A DNA stretch of 64,000 nt, taken from Sabellastarte sp. h YS-2021. Lineage: Eukaryota > Annelida > Polychaeta > Sabellida > Sabellidae. The stretch's first letter is position 1; each line of letters starts with the position of its first letter. Under the pieces are notes generated by a model. It had not been told where the DNA came from and did no database searches. It saw nothing but the letters and a program-made list of their open reading frames with translations. The DNA is taken from contig OZ024938.1 of assembly GCA_964017235.1 (NCBI GenBank), forward strand, positions 12,143,454 through 12,207,453. The letters run 5' to 3'. The position numbers were made by a program, and so were the translations under genes. Positions 37,601 to 46,967 of this stretch are shown piece after piece.

Positions 37601-38073
37601 AGGAGATGGTGGAAATTCAAAGTACATAGCTCACTGAGAGAGCTAATTTATAGCAATGAAGTGCTAAAGTATTAAGACATTACACGCCCAAAGAAGCAGG
37701 ACAAAAGTTGTCTTTGGTGGATAATAACTTGTGTTACAGGTATACTTTAATTAATTTCTATGCAATCCAAGTTTGCTACAAAAAGTAAACACAATACCTG
37801 CGTTATTACAACATGTTTCTTGAGACCATCCGAAGAGTCTATCGTCTGATTCAATGTACTTCCTTCAGGGGGTGGATATGAATCACCATCTAACTCCTTG
37901 GGATGTATTCCATACAGTTCCTTTTTCACCTGATGTACTCTGGACATGAACTCACTTAGATTCAAGTTTGGCAAGGTGATATTTATTTCAGGAATAGATT
38001 CCATCTCTTCACATACTGATGTATTAATGTTTACAAACAATAAAATAAATAACCCTTTGCTTTCCATTTTCAT
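30850..38073 (-). CDS. Cys-loop ligand-gated channel subunit, nicotinic-like (gene 2, complete)
   Basis: Four exons (37,798-38,073; 35,450-35,658; 32,810-32,965; 30,850-31,618) with GT-AG junctions give 469 residues. Signal peptide about 1-21; extracellular domain to about 270 with W122/W129, loop A WTPD at 146-149 and Cys-loop C187-C201 (13 residues between). M1 about 275-297, M2 305-324, M3 334-358, a basic loop of about 80 residues and M4 441-465. The M2 start reads TDRLDFVRA: Asp at -1', Arg at 0', Asp at 2' (D306), Leu at 9' (L313) and Glu at 20' (E324). Most nicotinic subunits have GEK and Thr/Ser at 2'. No vicinal Cys in loop C (SSKEGDPGVFDF), no loop-B Trp (FTHPDN), and Glu at the loop-A Tyr place. 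It is probably a cation-channel subunit not gated by acetylcholine in the usual way, by inference. Confidence 0.92.
31619..32809 (-). other. Gene 2 intron 3
   Basis: AT-rich intron with one minus-strand SINE at 32,548-32,690, otherwise unremarkable. Confidence 0.7.
32548..32690 (-). mobile_element. tRNA-derived SINE in gene 2 intron 3
   Basis: The reverse complement carries GGTTGCCGGTTCTAATCTC (B-box) and ends AACGACGTAAAACAAAAAAT. The ACGTAAAAC end is shared with the other SINEs; the body differs from families 1-3. Confidence 0.6.
32810..32965 (-). CDS. Gene 2 exon 3: Cys-loop exon
   Basis: 156 nt, encoding VYPDGWCITKRRMQYTIPC, TINVKQFPFDRHN and CSLVFTHPDNSHS. Donor AAG/GTAACA, acceptor ATTATTTAG. 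Confidence 0.92.
33690..34005 (-). mobile_element. tRNA-derived SINE, family 1, near full length
   Basis: On the plus strand, ATACTCAGCACAACATCTCC (tail end), then GATGACCATTTATCAACGTC and CTGCCACTGGGGACAGGAT, ending in the tRNA-like GGGTTTGAACCC and GTTAACCGCTAGGCC. The body shows the same order as 15,131-15,448 in reverse. Confidence 0.85.
34830..34982 (-). mobile_element. SINE family 2, minus strand
   Basis: The plus strand shows CTGTAAACTGCCAACCAATG, AACTACAAGCTTTCC, the B-box complement and GCTACCACTGTGCCACCGTG, the mirror of the 24,629 copy. Confidence 0.75.
35450..35658 (-). CDS. Gene 2 exon 2: ligand-domain strands and loop A
   Basis: 209 nt between acceptor GTATTACAG and donor TAG/GTCAGC. 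Encodes VYIYMRSDRIIKMDIKEQS, FCWQDKNLTWQDD and WTPDIYAENILEEKTIR. Confidence 0.92.
36100..36808 (+). mobile_element. LINE 3' end with C-terminal coding piece
   Basis: An open stretch (36,148-36,492) encodes KPKLRSYSFFKHSISAEPYV, then KGKRSLISQLRVGILPLEIE and RLCKLC. It matches the familiar C-terminal region of invertebrate LINE proteins (K..Y..FK....EPYV..., RS..AQLR.GILPL.IETGR, C..C). Downstream come the hairpin AGCCCAACAGGGCT (about 36,714) and an (AAAT)n tail, a normal LINE end. The frame breaks after HCKYI, so the copy is 5'-truncated and dead. Clade not set. Confidence 0.75.
36958..37501. mobile_element. Inverted-repeat DNA element (MITE A, copy 2)
   Basis: Begins GGGGCCGATTTCACAAACGG and ends GTCCCTTTGTGAAATCGACC. 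The interior is the reverse complement of copy 1 at 23.35-23.9 kb (shared ATAACCACAGTGGTTTCCTG and TTCATTTGATGCATTTTATC). It lies inside gene 2 intron 1. The ends have drifted more than those of copy 1. Confidence 0.8.
37798..38073 (-). CDS. Gene 2 exon 1: signal peptide and N-terminal region
   Basis: 276 nt. MKMESKGLFILLFVNINTSV is the signal peptide; LNLSEFMSRVHQVKKELYGI follows, with PPPEGSTLNQTIDSSDG and the end VVITQ before CAG/GTATTG. The start is the first Met in frame and matches gene 1. Confidence 0.92.
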
Positions 38074-38605
38074 GTATGATGGATCATTCTTATGATCAAA
38101 CTTTTATAATTATATTTTTTAAAAATATCTAGTGATATAAACAAAAATGCAATGTTGAGTGACATTTTTTTCCATGTATATTTTTACAATCATAAAACAA
38201 CAATCTTGTTTGTTTATTGAGAGTTATTCTAGTTATTCTTATAGCTATGCTCTAAGCCTAAAGAATTATATTCCCATATTGCATAGTAATAACTTCCATC
38301 ACAAGTAGCAAAATTTTTTTTTTCAAATAATCAAAAATTTCTGTTTATTACGTATACAACATTGTGGATTTTACAAGAATTTCTTGTGGATATAGTTAGG
38401 TTTTCTTTAAAATTTAGATGACACAAATATCCAGCCTATATGTTATATTCATAACATTATCCAGTTTCATCTGCTTGTCCAAAGCTTTGATTCTGTACCA
38501 CACTTGTTTTGCACAAACCCTGTTTATAAATGATGTAATCTTTCATGAGTCACTGATATAAGGATGATTCATTGTGCCCAACCACAAAATCGCCACCATA
38601 TCTGG
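38074..38605 (-). promoter_or_regulatory. Proximal upstream region of gene 2, homologous to that of gene 1
   Basis: Counterpart of 10,041-10,600, with shared blocks at nearly the same spacing from the ATG. Probably 5' UTR plus promoter. Confidence 0.5.
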
Positions 38606-39956
38606 CCTTACGTTTTATTCCATTTTGAGAATGCAAAATACACAACTGATTGTCAGATGTACTCAGATTGTATATATTTGCCTTCTCTCATAATAAAATT
38701 TAAAAATATGCTTTACTGTGGTTAAGTTTCCATTTACAGTCTCTTTGGCAAAGTAGTTAAGGTGATAAACTTAGGAGTGAAATGGCCTAGGCTGTGATCC
38801 TCACCCCAAGGTCATTACGATTTTACCTGTGGTGGTAATATTATTTGTTTTCTGTGAGACTAAAATATTTATGCAAAAAGTCAAGGGCCTAGTGGTCAGA
38901 TTTTGGGCTTTAGAACATAAACAAGTCCTTTACTCTGGAGTATAAAGGAGCACCAACAGCAGTTGTGGAGGTAAAACCTATGGGAGGATTGATCTTAGAT
39001 TGGCTATTCCATAACGGGAAAAACAGAATTGAGATCAGATCACATGAACCACAAGGTGGGATATTAAAACGTGGTACATTGTACCTGAATATACAGTTGA
39101 GATTATAGAGATTTTGGCCCAATAATCCCAAAAATGTTCAATAAAAATTATTCCTGAAACAGAGCTGGGTTATACCCATGAGGATGCTTTGGTGAGGTGA
39201 TTAAGGCAGATAGCTTTTGCAAAAAGGTAAGTTTAGAGCATGCCTCTGAAGTAACCAGTGCTTAGTAAGGTATGCTACTTCACACAAGAACACTTAGGTA
39301 GTTGTTTAACTTTAAAAACACTGCAGGATTTTGACTGTATGTTTAAAATTTAATAGATTTAAAGCTCATCAACAAAACACTTCTGATCAGCAGGAGTCTA
39401 ATTGCTATTTCTCAGGAAAGCTGATTCTAAATCTAATGTGTGATAGCTATAAACTGGATAAACTTTATTAAAAATGAAAAAAAAATCAAGATGGTTGATA
39501 TAGCAACTTATCTATATCATTTAGAGTTGCTATCGTAGAAGAGTGGTGGATATACAGTTTTAAGTTCTTAGAAGGACAATATGAAATTAAAAATACTAGT
39601 GGAGACTTTTCACAGTAAAGGCAGTAAATTACAGATCACAACACCACTTAAATAATTCTGACATAAACAAGAATATAAAGGATATAGGTTGAAGGGGGTT
39701 TGATTAGAGTATCCAATTATCTTTGATGTGTGTTAATCGCACTTAGTCAAATATAAGTTAAGACGTTCTCATCATTATACATAATTATACAGAATTATCT
39801 ACTCGTTGGTCAACATTAGTATGAACCAGATTATAGTTCAACACCATTTCAATTAAGGCATGAAATTTTTGTTCAAAAGGATACTTTACTTTTTTAGTTT
39901 TAATGATGCTGAAAAAATAAATTTATCAACTTAGTTAAATGGTTTGTTTTCCACTG
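38606..39956. other. Intergenic DNA upstream of gene 2
   Basis: No supported gene. A tRNA-like phrase at 38,750-38,830 may be a worn SINE, too weak to call. Confidence 0.5.
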
Positions 39957-40222
39957 GGGGGGCCGATTTGGCAAGGGCTGAATTTTTAGGGGACCGATTT
40001 GCCTAGGGCTGAATTTTTAGGGGACCGATTTGCCTAGGGCTGAATTTTTAGGGGACCGATTTGCCTAGGGCTGAATTTTTAGGGGACCAATTTGCCTAGG
40101 GCTGAATTTTTAGTGGGCCGATTTGCCAAGGGCTGAATTTTTAGGGGACCGATTTGCCTAGGGCTGAATTTTTAGTGGGCTGATTTGCCTAGGGCTGATT
40201 TGGTAATGGGCCGATTTGTCCA
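39957..40222. repeat. 32 bp minisatellite, about 8 units
   Basis: The unit contains CCGATTTGCCTA then GGGCTGAATTTTTAG. Units 2-4 are identical, with outer ones carrying GCCAAG or TGGGCC variants. It abuts the conserved upstream block of gene 2 and is absent from the gene 1 copy of that block. Confidence 0.95.
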
Positions 40223-40249
40223 GCTCCCACACAACACATGGTATATTGG

Positions 40250-40643
40250 GTCATGTAGGCTAAATGAACACTGTCTTTTGGTTTGTCAATTTTTTGGAGC
40301 AGCACAAGTGCATAACTTTACAGAAGCCAATCCTCGGGAAATCCATCTGCCTCGGGTAAATAAAACGGTCACAGAGGTAAAACGCCAGAATCCTTTTTGC
40401 CACTTACACATATCAGCTTCCAAGAATAAAATAAATATATTGTATAAATATCTACATTATTGGATTTCTCTGCTATTTTGGACAGGCAGGGCAAGTCACA
40501 AGCAATTATCCACAAAGGCCTCAAACTTCCTCCCTTATGAGACACTGCCTGAATATAACAGCCATTAGGGCTATCAGATTAGCAAACAATCAAGTTTTTC
40601 GGAGAAACCACCACTTTCATCATATTGCAGTTTGTCCATGTGA
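40250..40643. promoter_or_regulatory. Conserved non-coding block upstream of gene 2
   Basis: Counterpart of 12,880-13,275, same order and orientation relative to the gene. Best-kept parts: ATCCATCTGCC, ACATTATTGGATTT, GAGACACTGCCT and CAGATTAGCAAACAATCA. Function inferred only from conservation. Confidence 0.5.
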
Positions 40644-41200
40644 CTTTTAGCAGCAATGCTATATTTTGGGGATATATTTCTCAACACTTCCAGCAAAGAG
40701 ATTGTAGATGTAGGTCCAATCCTGAATGTACAAAACTCCCATTTTCACTTGATGTTTAATGCTACTGCCATTGTATTTAACATTGCTATATATATACAAT
40801 TTTATAGCCATTTTATCAGATTCTCTGGGTTAAAAATAAGCAGGGGAATCAAAATATTGGGATATTTAACCGCCTTGATTGGTTCTGAGCTTGAGCAATT
40901 TTTTTTTCAGTTTAATTTTGAAATCATCATGATTTCATGGAAAATCAAAACCCTGGCAGTAAATTTATTAATTATGCTGAGAATTTTGCTTAGCATTTCT
41001 TTATTGATTAATTCCAGAATCAGGTGGTATTTACGGTGAATACAGATGACAGGTAAAACAGAGGTGGAATGTTGGAGCCTAAAGTTGAAACCCAGTTATA
41101 AAGGAGGGCAATGAGCCTGGTTAAACACATAAAGTTACAGCAAACACATATAGCTTCACTGGAACAGAATAGAACAGAAACATTTGTACAGCGCTAAACT
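40644..41200. other. AT-rich non-coding DNA
   Basis: An open frame of 127 codons (40,656-41,039) has no recognisable domain, has AT-driven composition and is not conserved at the gene 1 position, so it is not called as a gene. Confidence 0.5.
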
Positions 41201-41254
41201 GATGAAGGTTAAACCCTAATTTTATTTCCAAAAATACAAAACCGTATCTCAAGC

Positions 41255-41760
41255 CATAACCCATAACCGACAAGCCATAAGTTAGTGAGATGAAACAGAG
41301 ACCTGTCTTGTACACTGTTGAGCTTATCTTTTGCTGTGACCGACTTGTCAGTTCCCTATGACTTGTCTTGTTGTATCCTACCTTGTCCTGCTATGGAAAA
41401 AAACAACCTTGTTGTCAATTATATGGAGACCTTTAGTTTTGACTCGAAACCATGATGTCCGGTCTTTGTTGATTACGAAGGGAAAAGTTTGCTTTCAAGT
41501 ACAGTCAGTATTGTTGTACAACTTGTCTTTGAGTGAGGTCAGAGTACTTGAATACAACAGGCCACAAAGTGTTTCCAAACAAGATGGTAACACACTAAAG
41601 GACAGGACTGGAAGTGCCAACGGGTAGAGGGACAAGAAACAAGCTGGTTTCCTGGTGGGCGGAGCAATGGTCGGGATGAAGAGTCGGGATGAATCAGTGT
41701 GAAATATCAAACATGTTTGATATTTAGCCAGCCCACCAAATCAAACCGGAAACCATTTGT
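41255..41760. repeat. Repeat with a perfect 24 bp palindrome
   Basis: At 41,702-41,725 the sequence AAATATCAAACA is followed directly by its exact complement TGTTTGATATTT. The neighbourhood has ATAACCGACAAGCC and GACTTGTC phrases. A relative with a near-perfect palindrome lies at 44,826-44,851. Probably debris of one DNA element family. Confidence 0.5.
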
Positions 41761-43430
41761 ATTTACATAATGCTCAGTTAGGAATATCTGTGAATTCAGT
41801 TTTATAATTTCTTACTTGAAATCTAAGTAAGGAATGCCTTAAGTTTTGTTCATGTGTACGGACCCAGGATTTAAGTGGCCCAAGAAAAGGGCTTTATTAT
41901 GCAGTTTAATGAGTGTAAAAGTTTGACATGGGATGAGTTATCATTCTCAGACCAGGGAGCAGGTCAGCTCTCTATAGACAAATACATACAGAATACAAGC
42001 TGCTAGCACTGTTAAGAAAGTTTTTTCCCTCCCTTAGGAGGGTGTACAATCCTCATATGGAACAAGGCACTTTAAGTTAGACATACCACAATTGGTTCTC
42101 TAAATTGTGTCTGAATAAAAATGTCAGATGTAACAGCTCATTCTGTGTAACAATGGGAAAGAACCCTCCACATCATGAGATGACATTATCTGAATCAAAT
42201 AGTTATAATGTGACAAGTTGATTAGAGTGACTAATAGAGGAGGTCAAGAACAATAACAGTTTCAATCCTTATGTAAACAATTCTTTTGAATTTTAACATT
42301 CATGACAATGGCATGTTTTACATGAGTACATTATGAGAACACAATATAGTTAATTTAATGTAATTATTGATCTCATATTGGGCCTTAACAGTCTCACAAT
42401 TCTTTCAAAGTAGTTTATATTTTCATTTGTTGTTCTTGTGAATCCGATTTCTTTTTGGAGTGGTGTATTTCAACCAGCAATGTACCAATCTTGATTTCAT
42501 GTCTTTTTCAATGTGTCCAGTCACTGTATCAAACAGAGAGTAGCCTAAAGCTTGGTCACAATTATGTTAACATGTGTGTTACTGCATAACATGCTGAGAA
42601 GCCATCAGGGGGCAGCAGACAGACCACCCACTCCAGCCGATGACATACAACCACCACAGGGGGCCAGGGGGAACAGAGACATGTTGAGAACTTAAGAAGC
42701 TCATTGAGAGAAGCCAAACATCAACAAGATCTACTGAAAGACTACTTCAATCACGTGGGGGCACTGGCTGGGCAAGGGGACAGAGCTTAAGAAGACTGAG
42801 GGGAGAAGACTCAGGGAGAGAACATGCTGTCATCTATCAGTCCTTTTTAGGACTACCCAAATAATCCAAGAACTTTTATTTAGCAAAGTGTTGACCAAAA
42901 ATAACCCCAAATTTCCAACAATTTAATGTAAATTCAATTTCACCAAAATTATTCCCCATCACTTGTCGTTTGTTCATTTGTGTGTCAGTCCCTCCACACA
43001 TTGAAAACACAACTTAATTGTATGGATGTTGGGTTTCATTCAATTTTTGTTTGGGGTGAGAGGGACATGGATTGGTGTTTGGATCTGTGTTATTGGTTAT
43101 TTGGGGGGTGGACGTTTGTTTTATAATTTCTTGTGTGGTTGGGGGTTGGGGTGGCCTGCTTTGGAATTCTTAGGGGACAAATTTTATTTAAGTTTTTTTT
43201 TTTTACTTTCTTTCTAAAACTTTATTTTTTTCTATTTTTTATTATATTTTTTATTTGTGGTGGAACTTTAATATTAACTATTAATATTTGTTCAACATGC
43301 ACTCATTCATTCACACAATTATTTTTTTGTGTACTATTGGGAAGTGTAAGTGTTGGACGGTGAGCTTTTTTTGGTTTTTGGGCATAGACATTCAGCTTAT
43401 TAAATGTGTTGTGGAAGATTCAGGTGGCCC
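41761..43430. other. Non-coding DNA
   Basis: A purine-rich segment (42,580-42,840) and a T/G-rich stretch (43,020-43,260). No gene recognised. Confidence 0.4.
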
Positions 43431-44553
43431 TTAGAAGAGCCGGTTATGGTGTGACTTGTGTGGGCTAATCTGCTGATTTGGGCTGACTCTGCTGGCTGGA
43501 CTGGCTGGGAGGTCTTGACTGTTCTTGATGAATGGAAGATGGCACTGGTGAAGTTGGTTGAAGTTGAGAGGGTGAAAATGGATGTGGTGTATCGATCTGC
43601 TAGTACTGTAGTACACTTGGAATAGCTCCAAAGAGACTGGGTAATCCAGAAGTGTTGTGTTGACTTACATCCTGTTGTGAAGCTGCAACTGAAGGTGAGT
43701 TGAAAATCATCTATCTGGAAGTTCCAGGCTGTTGGTCATCCACAACTACATAAGAGGTTGGCTGTGCTGATGCTGATGAAGGCCTTTATGGTTACTGTAC
43801 TTTCGCAATCACTGTAGCAGGCTGTGTTGTGTCTATCTGTTTAGGCTGCACAACTGGAATGGAGACTTTTGGAGTTTCCGGTATGGTGAGTATGCATTCA
43901 TCTCCTGCTGTGGCCTGTGTTGTTTCTGGAACTTGAAATGTGGTGACCTGATGACTTTTTGCTGACCTGTCTCTTGCATTCTTTGGCTTTGTATTGTATT
44001 TCAGAAGTTGCAGAACGACTGTCTTAGACTTGGAATGGGGTCCTGACGTGCACTCAGAAATGTGGAAAGCATCAACCTCATCTGCTGGAACTGATCTAAG
44101 ACTGGATTATGGTAGTGGTGGCAGTGGTGGTAGTCGTGACTGGAGGCTGTCATCACTTTGGACTGGTGCTCGAAGGCTGATAAATAACATCTGATGCAAT
44201 GCTAATTTCCATCTCAGATTCTGTGTCTCTGGATGTATCTGGAACTGAAGCTGAGGCTGTGGCTGCAGAATGCCTCTGGGGTGACTTGAGTGCAAAATAC
44301 TTGGAAACTCCATTCATTCTGATGTGACCTCGTAGAAAACTGAAACTGTCCTTCAGCCAGGACTGTCATTCTGTGCTCTTCTCGGCTGCTTGTCCTGACT
44401 TCGTCTGAGTGAGCTTGCCATATCTGGTGTGTTGAGTCTCAAACCACTTCTTCACAGTCTTGACAGGCTCGTTTCTGGTAGCTCCTAGCTGCTCCCAAAG
44501 TTTTCTTTCTTCAAATTTTCCCGACTTTAGGACCCAGTCAGTTAAAATTACTT
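43431..44553 (-). pseudogene. MADF/Myb-SANT-like DNA-binding protein remnant
   Basis: From 44,553 the minus strand reads ILTDWVLKSGKFEERKLWEQ, then LGATRNEPVKTVKKWFETQH, TRYGKLTQTKSGQAAEKSTE, a stop (44,366-44,368), then SWLKDSFSFLRGHIRMNGVS and a Ser/Thr-rich tail to another stop at 44,153. The W..LG..R....VK.W....TRYGKL pattern fits the MADF / Myb-like class that binds DNA and is often carried by Harbinger-type transposons. Sequence to 43,431 keeps Gln/Ser/Pro-rich pieces in shifting frames. It may be a retrocopy or a transposon gene; no introns and no transposase are seen. Confidence 0.6.
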
Positions 44554-45000
44554 ACTGGCTTTGAAACTTTACAGGCCTGTTGGGAACAGTTCCAGGCAGG
44601 CCGGCTAAACTTATTGACTGTACTGTAACATTTCTCGCACAGCCTGTTTGTTATCATGTAGTCTGGAAGTCCATATTTGGGACAAACCAGATACTTGCTA
44701 CAGACAGGCCTGTTTGATTAACTGACAAGCCAGGAAGTGTAACCGACAGGCCGTTAAGTTAACCGACAGGTCTGTTGCTAGGTGGATGAAATTAGGGTTG
44801 GATACAAGGGTTGGCAATGGAAATAGAAATATCAAGCATGCTTAATATTTCACTGACTCTCCCCAACAGGCCAGGAAACTACAACCGACCCTGACCGACC
44901 ATGTAAACATTGGTCCCGACTCATAATGCATGCATAGTTACTGGCCGGTCGGCTCCAGTGGAACACCTGTATGAGTTAGATATAAGTCACAAAGTAATAT
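44554..45000. repeat. Degenerate repeat with CCGACAGGCC motifs and a 26 bp palindrome
   Basis: Phrases such as TAACCGACAGGCC, GACAGGCCTGTTTGATTAAC and CCGACAGGTCTGTTG recur. At 44,826-44,851 GAAATATCAAGCA meets TGCTTAATATTTC, a palindrome with one mismatch. Related to 41,255-41,760. Confidence 0.5.
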
Positions 45001-46192
45001 TGGTCGGAGGCCAAGACCCTGTGGCCATTGTGTGTCTCATGATTTGAAAACCCCAATCTGGTAACACTAAATCGCTCTGTCTTTATTATCAATGTATGGT
45101 CAATGTAGAACAGATCACAGTAAACTATTATTTTTAGACTTTATTTCTGGAGCCCAAAGTGTGAATGGTGAGCTTTGTATATTTGGGTCATATGGTTGGT
45201 TTGCTTAAGGATGTGATTACTTGCAACTTCATTGGCTCTGGTGATTCATTCTTGTTGATTCATAACCAGAAGTTCAATCTTGGTGACCCTCGGCATGGAG
45301 TTTGACATTGGAGGAGTTATCCGACCAGACTCAGCCTATAGTATATTTTCGTCCATGGACCATCACAGAGCATAATTGTAATGACACAGTGTCACTCTGC
45401 GATTCATTTTAGTTGACATAGTTCTTAAAAGTATCAATGTTTTCTGACACCAAGGCCTATTTATCTGCAAGTGTAATAACATACAACGTCAAAGTATGGG
45501 TTTTATATATCGGTCAGCAGCCAGGGTCATCTTGGAACAGGTTTTCAATTTTATGGGAGTTGCATCCACACAGAGGGACAGCCTGTGATAAGATGCCAAA
45601 CCAACTAGCCTGCTAGGCCACTGAGGACCTCTGTAATAACATCCAAACATGGGATACATATTCTGTTTGGCATAATTTGAACATAACCATAACGTTTAGT
45701 ACTTGATAATATATATTTTGGTGTGATTTTTAATTAGATATATTCCCTTCGCAGACTGTCTTTTCAATCCACCATGAACTGAATATCTGGAGTAACACAC
45801 GTTACATGGGCACCTTATTATAATTATTTTGTTATGGCAGGTGGTTTTGGATACTTTCCAGTTGATGGTCTGTGGGACGCCAAGCTTGAAAATAATGTTA
45901 AAGATTATTACATAATTACAAAGGAAATGACAACAGAAATTTATTGTTAACTATGTTGTTTTTAAATGAAACATATTATTTGTAAAGCCATTTATGGTCA
46001 ATTTACTGTCTTGGAGGTTGAATGACGCAATATTTCAATACTGGCTTCAGTACTTTAAATACTCACAACACATAAATAATTATGACAGTTCTTCGAACAT
46101 AAAATTGTCAAATTTTGATTGATATAACACACATTCTCTTTCCTGTACCACCAGAAACCATTTAGTTATTACAATCAAATATTCCATATTTC
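45001..46192. other. Non-coding DNA downstream of gene 3
   Basis: Contains a minus-strand family-3 SINE (about 45,485-45,640). Otherwise AT-rich. Confidence 0.5.
45485..45640 (-). mobile_element. SINE family 3, minus strand
   Basis: The reverse complement gives GGTCCTCAGTGGCCTAGCAG, GGCATCTTATCACAGGCTGT and GGCTGCTGACCGATATATAA, the same order as 22,188-22,345. Confidence 0.6.
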
Positions 46193-46967
46193 TCAATACA
46201 CATCGAAAACCACCATAGCAACAATCACATGTGAGACACACACCAGTAAAAAGAAGGCAAAGTTCAGAACTTCACCAAAAACCTTCCACTTGAAACCTTC
46301 CTTAATCAAATTCTCTTCTGTCTCAACACTGGCCAGCTGAACAGCATCTTCATCAGTCATAACATAGCTTTCTGACCTTGAATCCCTGTTCTGTATCACT
46401 CTGTGGTCACATTTGTTTTTTCTCTTTCGTTTACAGTATACTGCATACCTTCTAGAAAGGCAGCAGAAGTGATTTAAAAACTGAGAGAGACACCTTGGCA
46501 TTGGTTTTTTCTTAGCATGGCAGTGCTCGTGCATTTCAATCAGTATCATGGACAAGCCAAAGGTACAAGCGACAATTGCAGTGCTCAGAATAATGTATAA
46601 CCCCAGCAGAGGTATCTGGGTGCCTGATGGAGGACTGGAATCCACCACAATCATAATTAGTACAAAGTAGGTCAGGATTAGAGAAAGTACAAAATCAAGA
46701 CGGTTGGTATTCTTGGTGGGTAAAGTAAACACGGTCAAGCTAAGAATATTTAGAACAATACAAGGCAGAATGAGAACTGTGAAATAGAAAGTGGCCTGTC
46801 TCCTTAGCAAGAGGGTGTAGCTGAATACACCAGACTCAGCCCCCCTGGTAGATATCATAGAGATGTTGACATCAGAAAGTCCCCATTCCAGATGTTCCGA
46901 TGTTTTTTTCATATGAGCCTTCATGATTTCACTTGGCAGGTCTTCAATCACAACAGGGAAATCAATC
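46193..46967 (-). CDS. Gene 3 exon 4
   Basis: 775 nt with stop. Acceptor TTTCTAACAG; starts R-IDFPVVIEDLPSEI. Six bases longer than the gene 2 exon, with length changes in the cytoplasmic loop and pre-M1 region. All four membrane segments are intact. Confidence 0.9.

Larger units (their letters stand above)
35659..37797 (-). other. Gene 2 intron 1
   Basis: 2.1 kb intron holding a LINE 3' end (36,100-36,808) and MITE A copy 2 (36,958-37,501). The end nearest exon 1 (37,600-37,660) resembles 6,565-6,625 in gene 1 intron 1. Confidence 0.75.

Noticed and set aside
38750-38830. tRNA-like phrase upstream of gene 2
   Set aside because: Only a loose A/B-box resemblance and no match to the SINE bodies in the window.
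39957-40222. Possible CRISPR-like array
   Set aside because: Units are contiguous with no unique spacers; it is a minisatellite in a eukaryotic genome.
40185-40568. 127-codon open frame starting in the minisatellite
   Set aside because: It overlaps the conserved noncoding block, but the gene 1 counterpart is not open in that frame.
40656-41039. 127-codon open frame with hydrophobic stretches
   Set aside because: AT-biased composition, no recognised domain and nothing equivalent beside gene 1.
42580-42840. Purine-rich segment considered as an RNA gene or an element end
   Set aside because: No matching inverted or direct repeat and no recognisable RNA motif.
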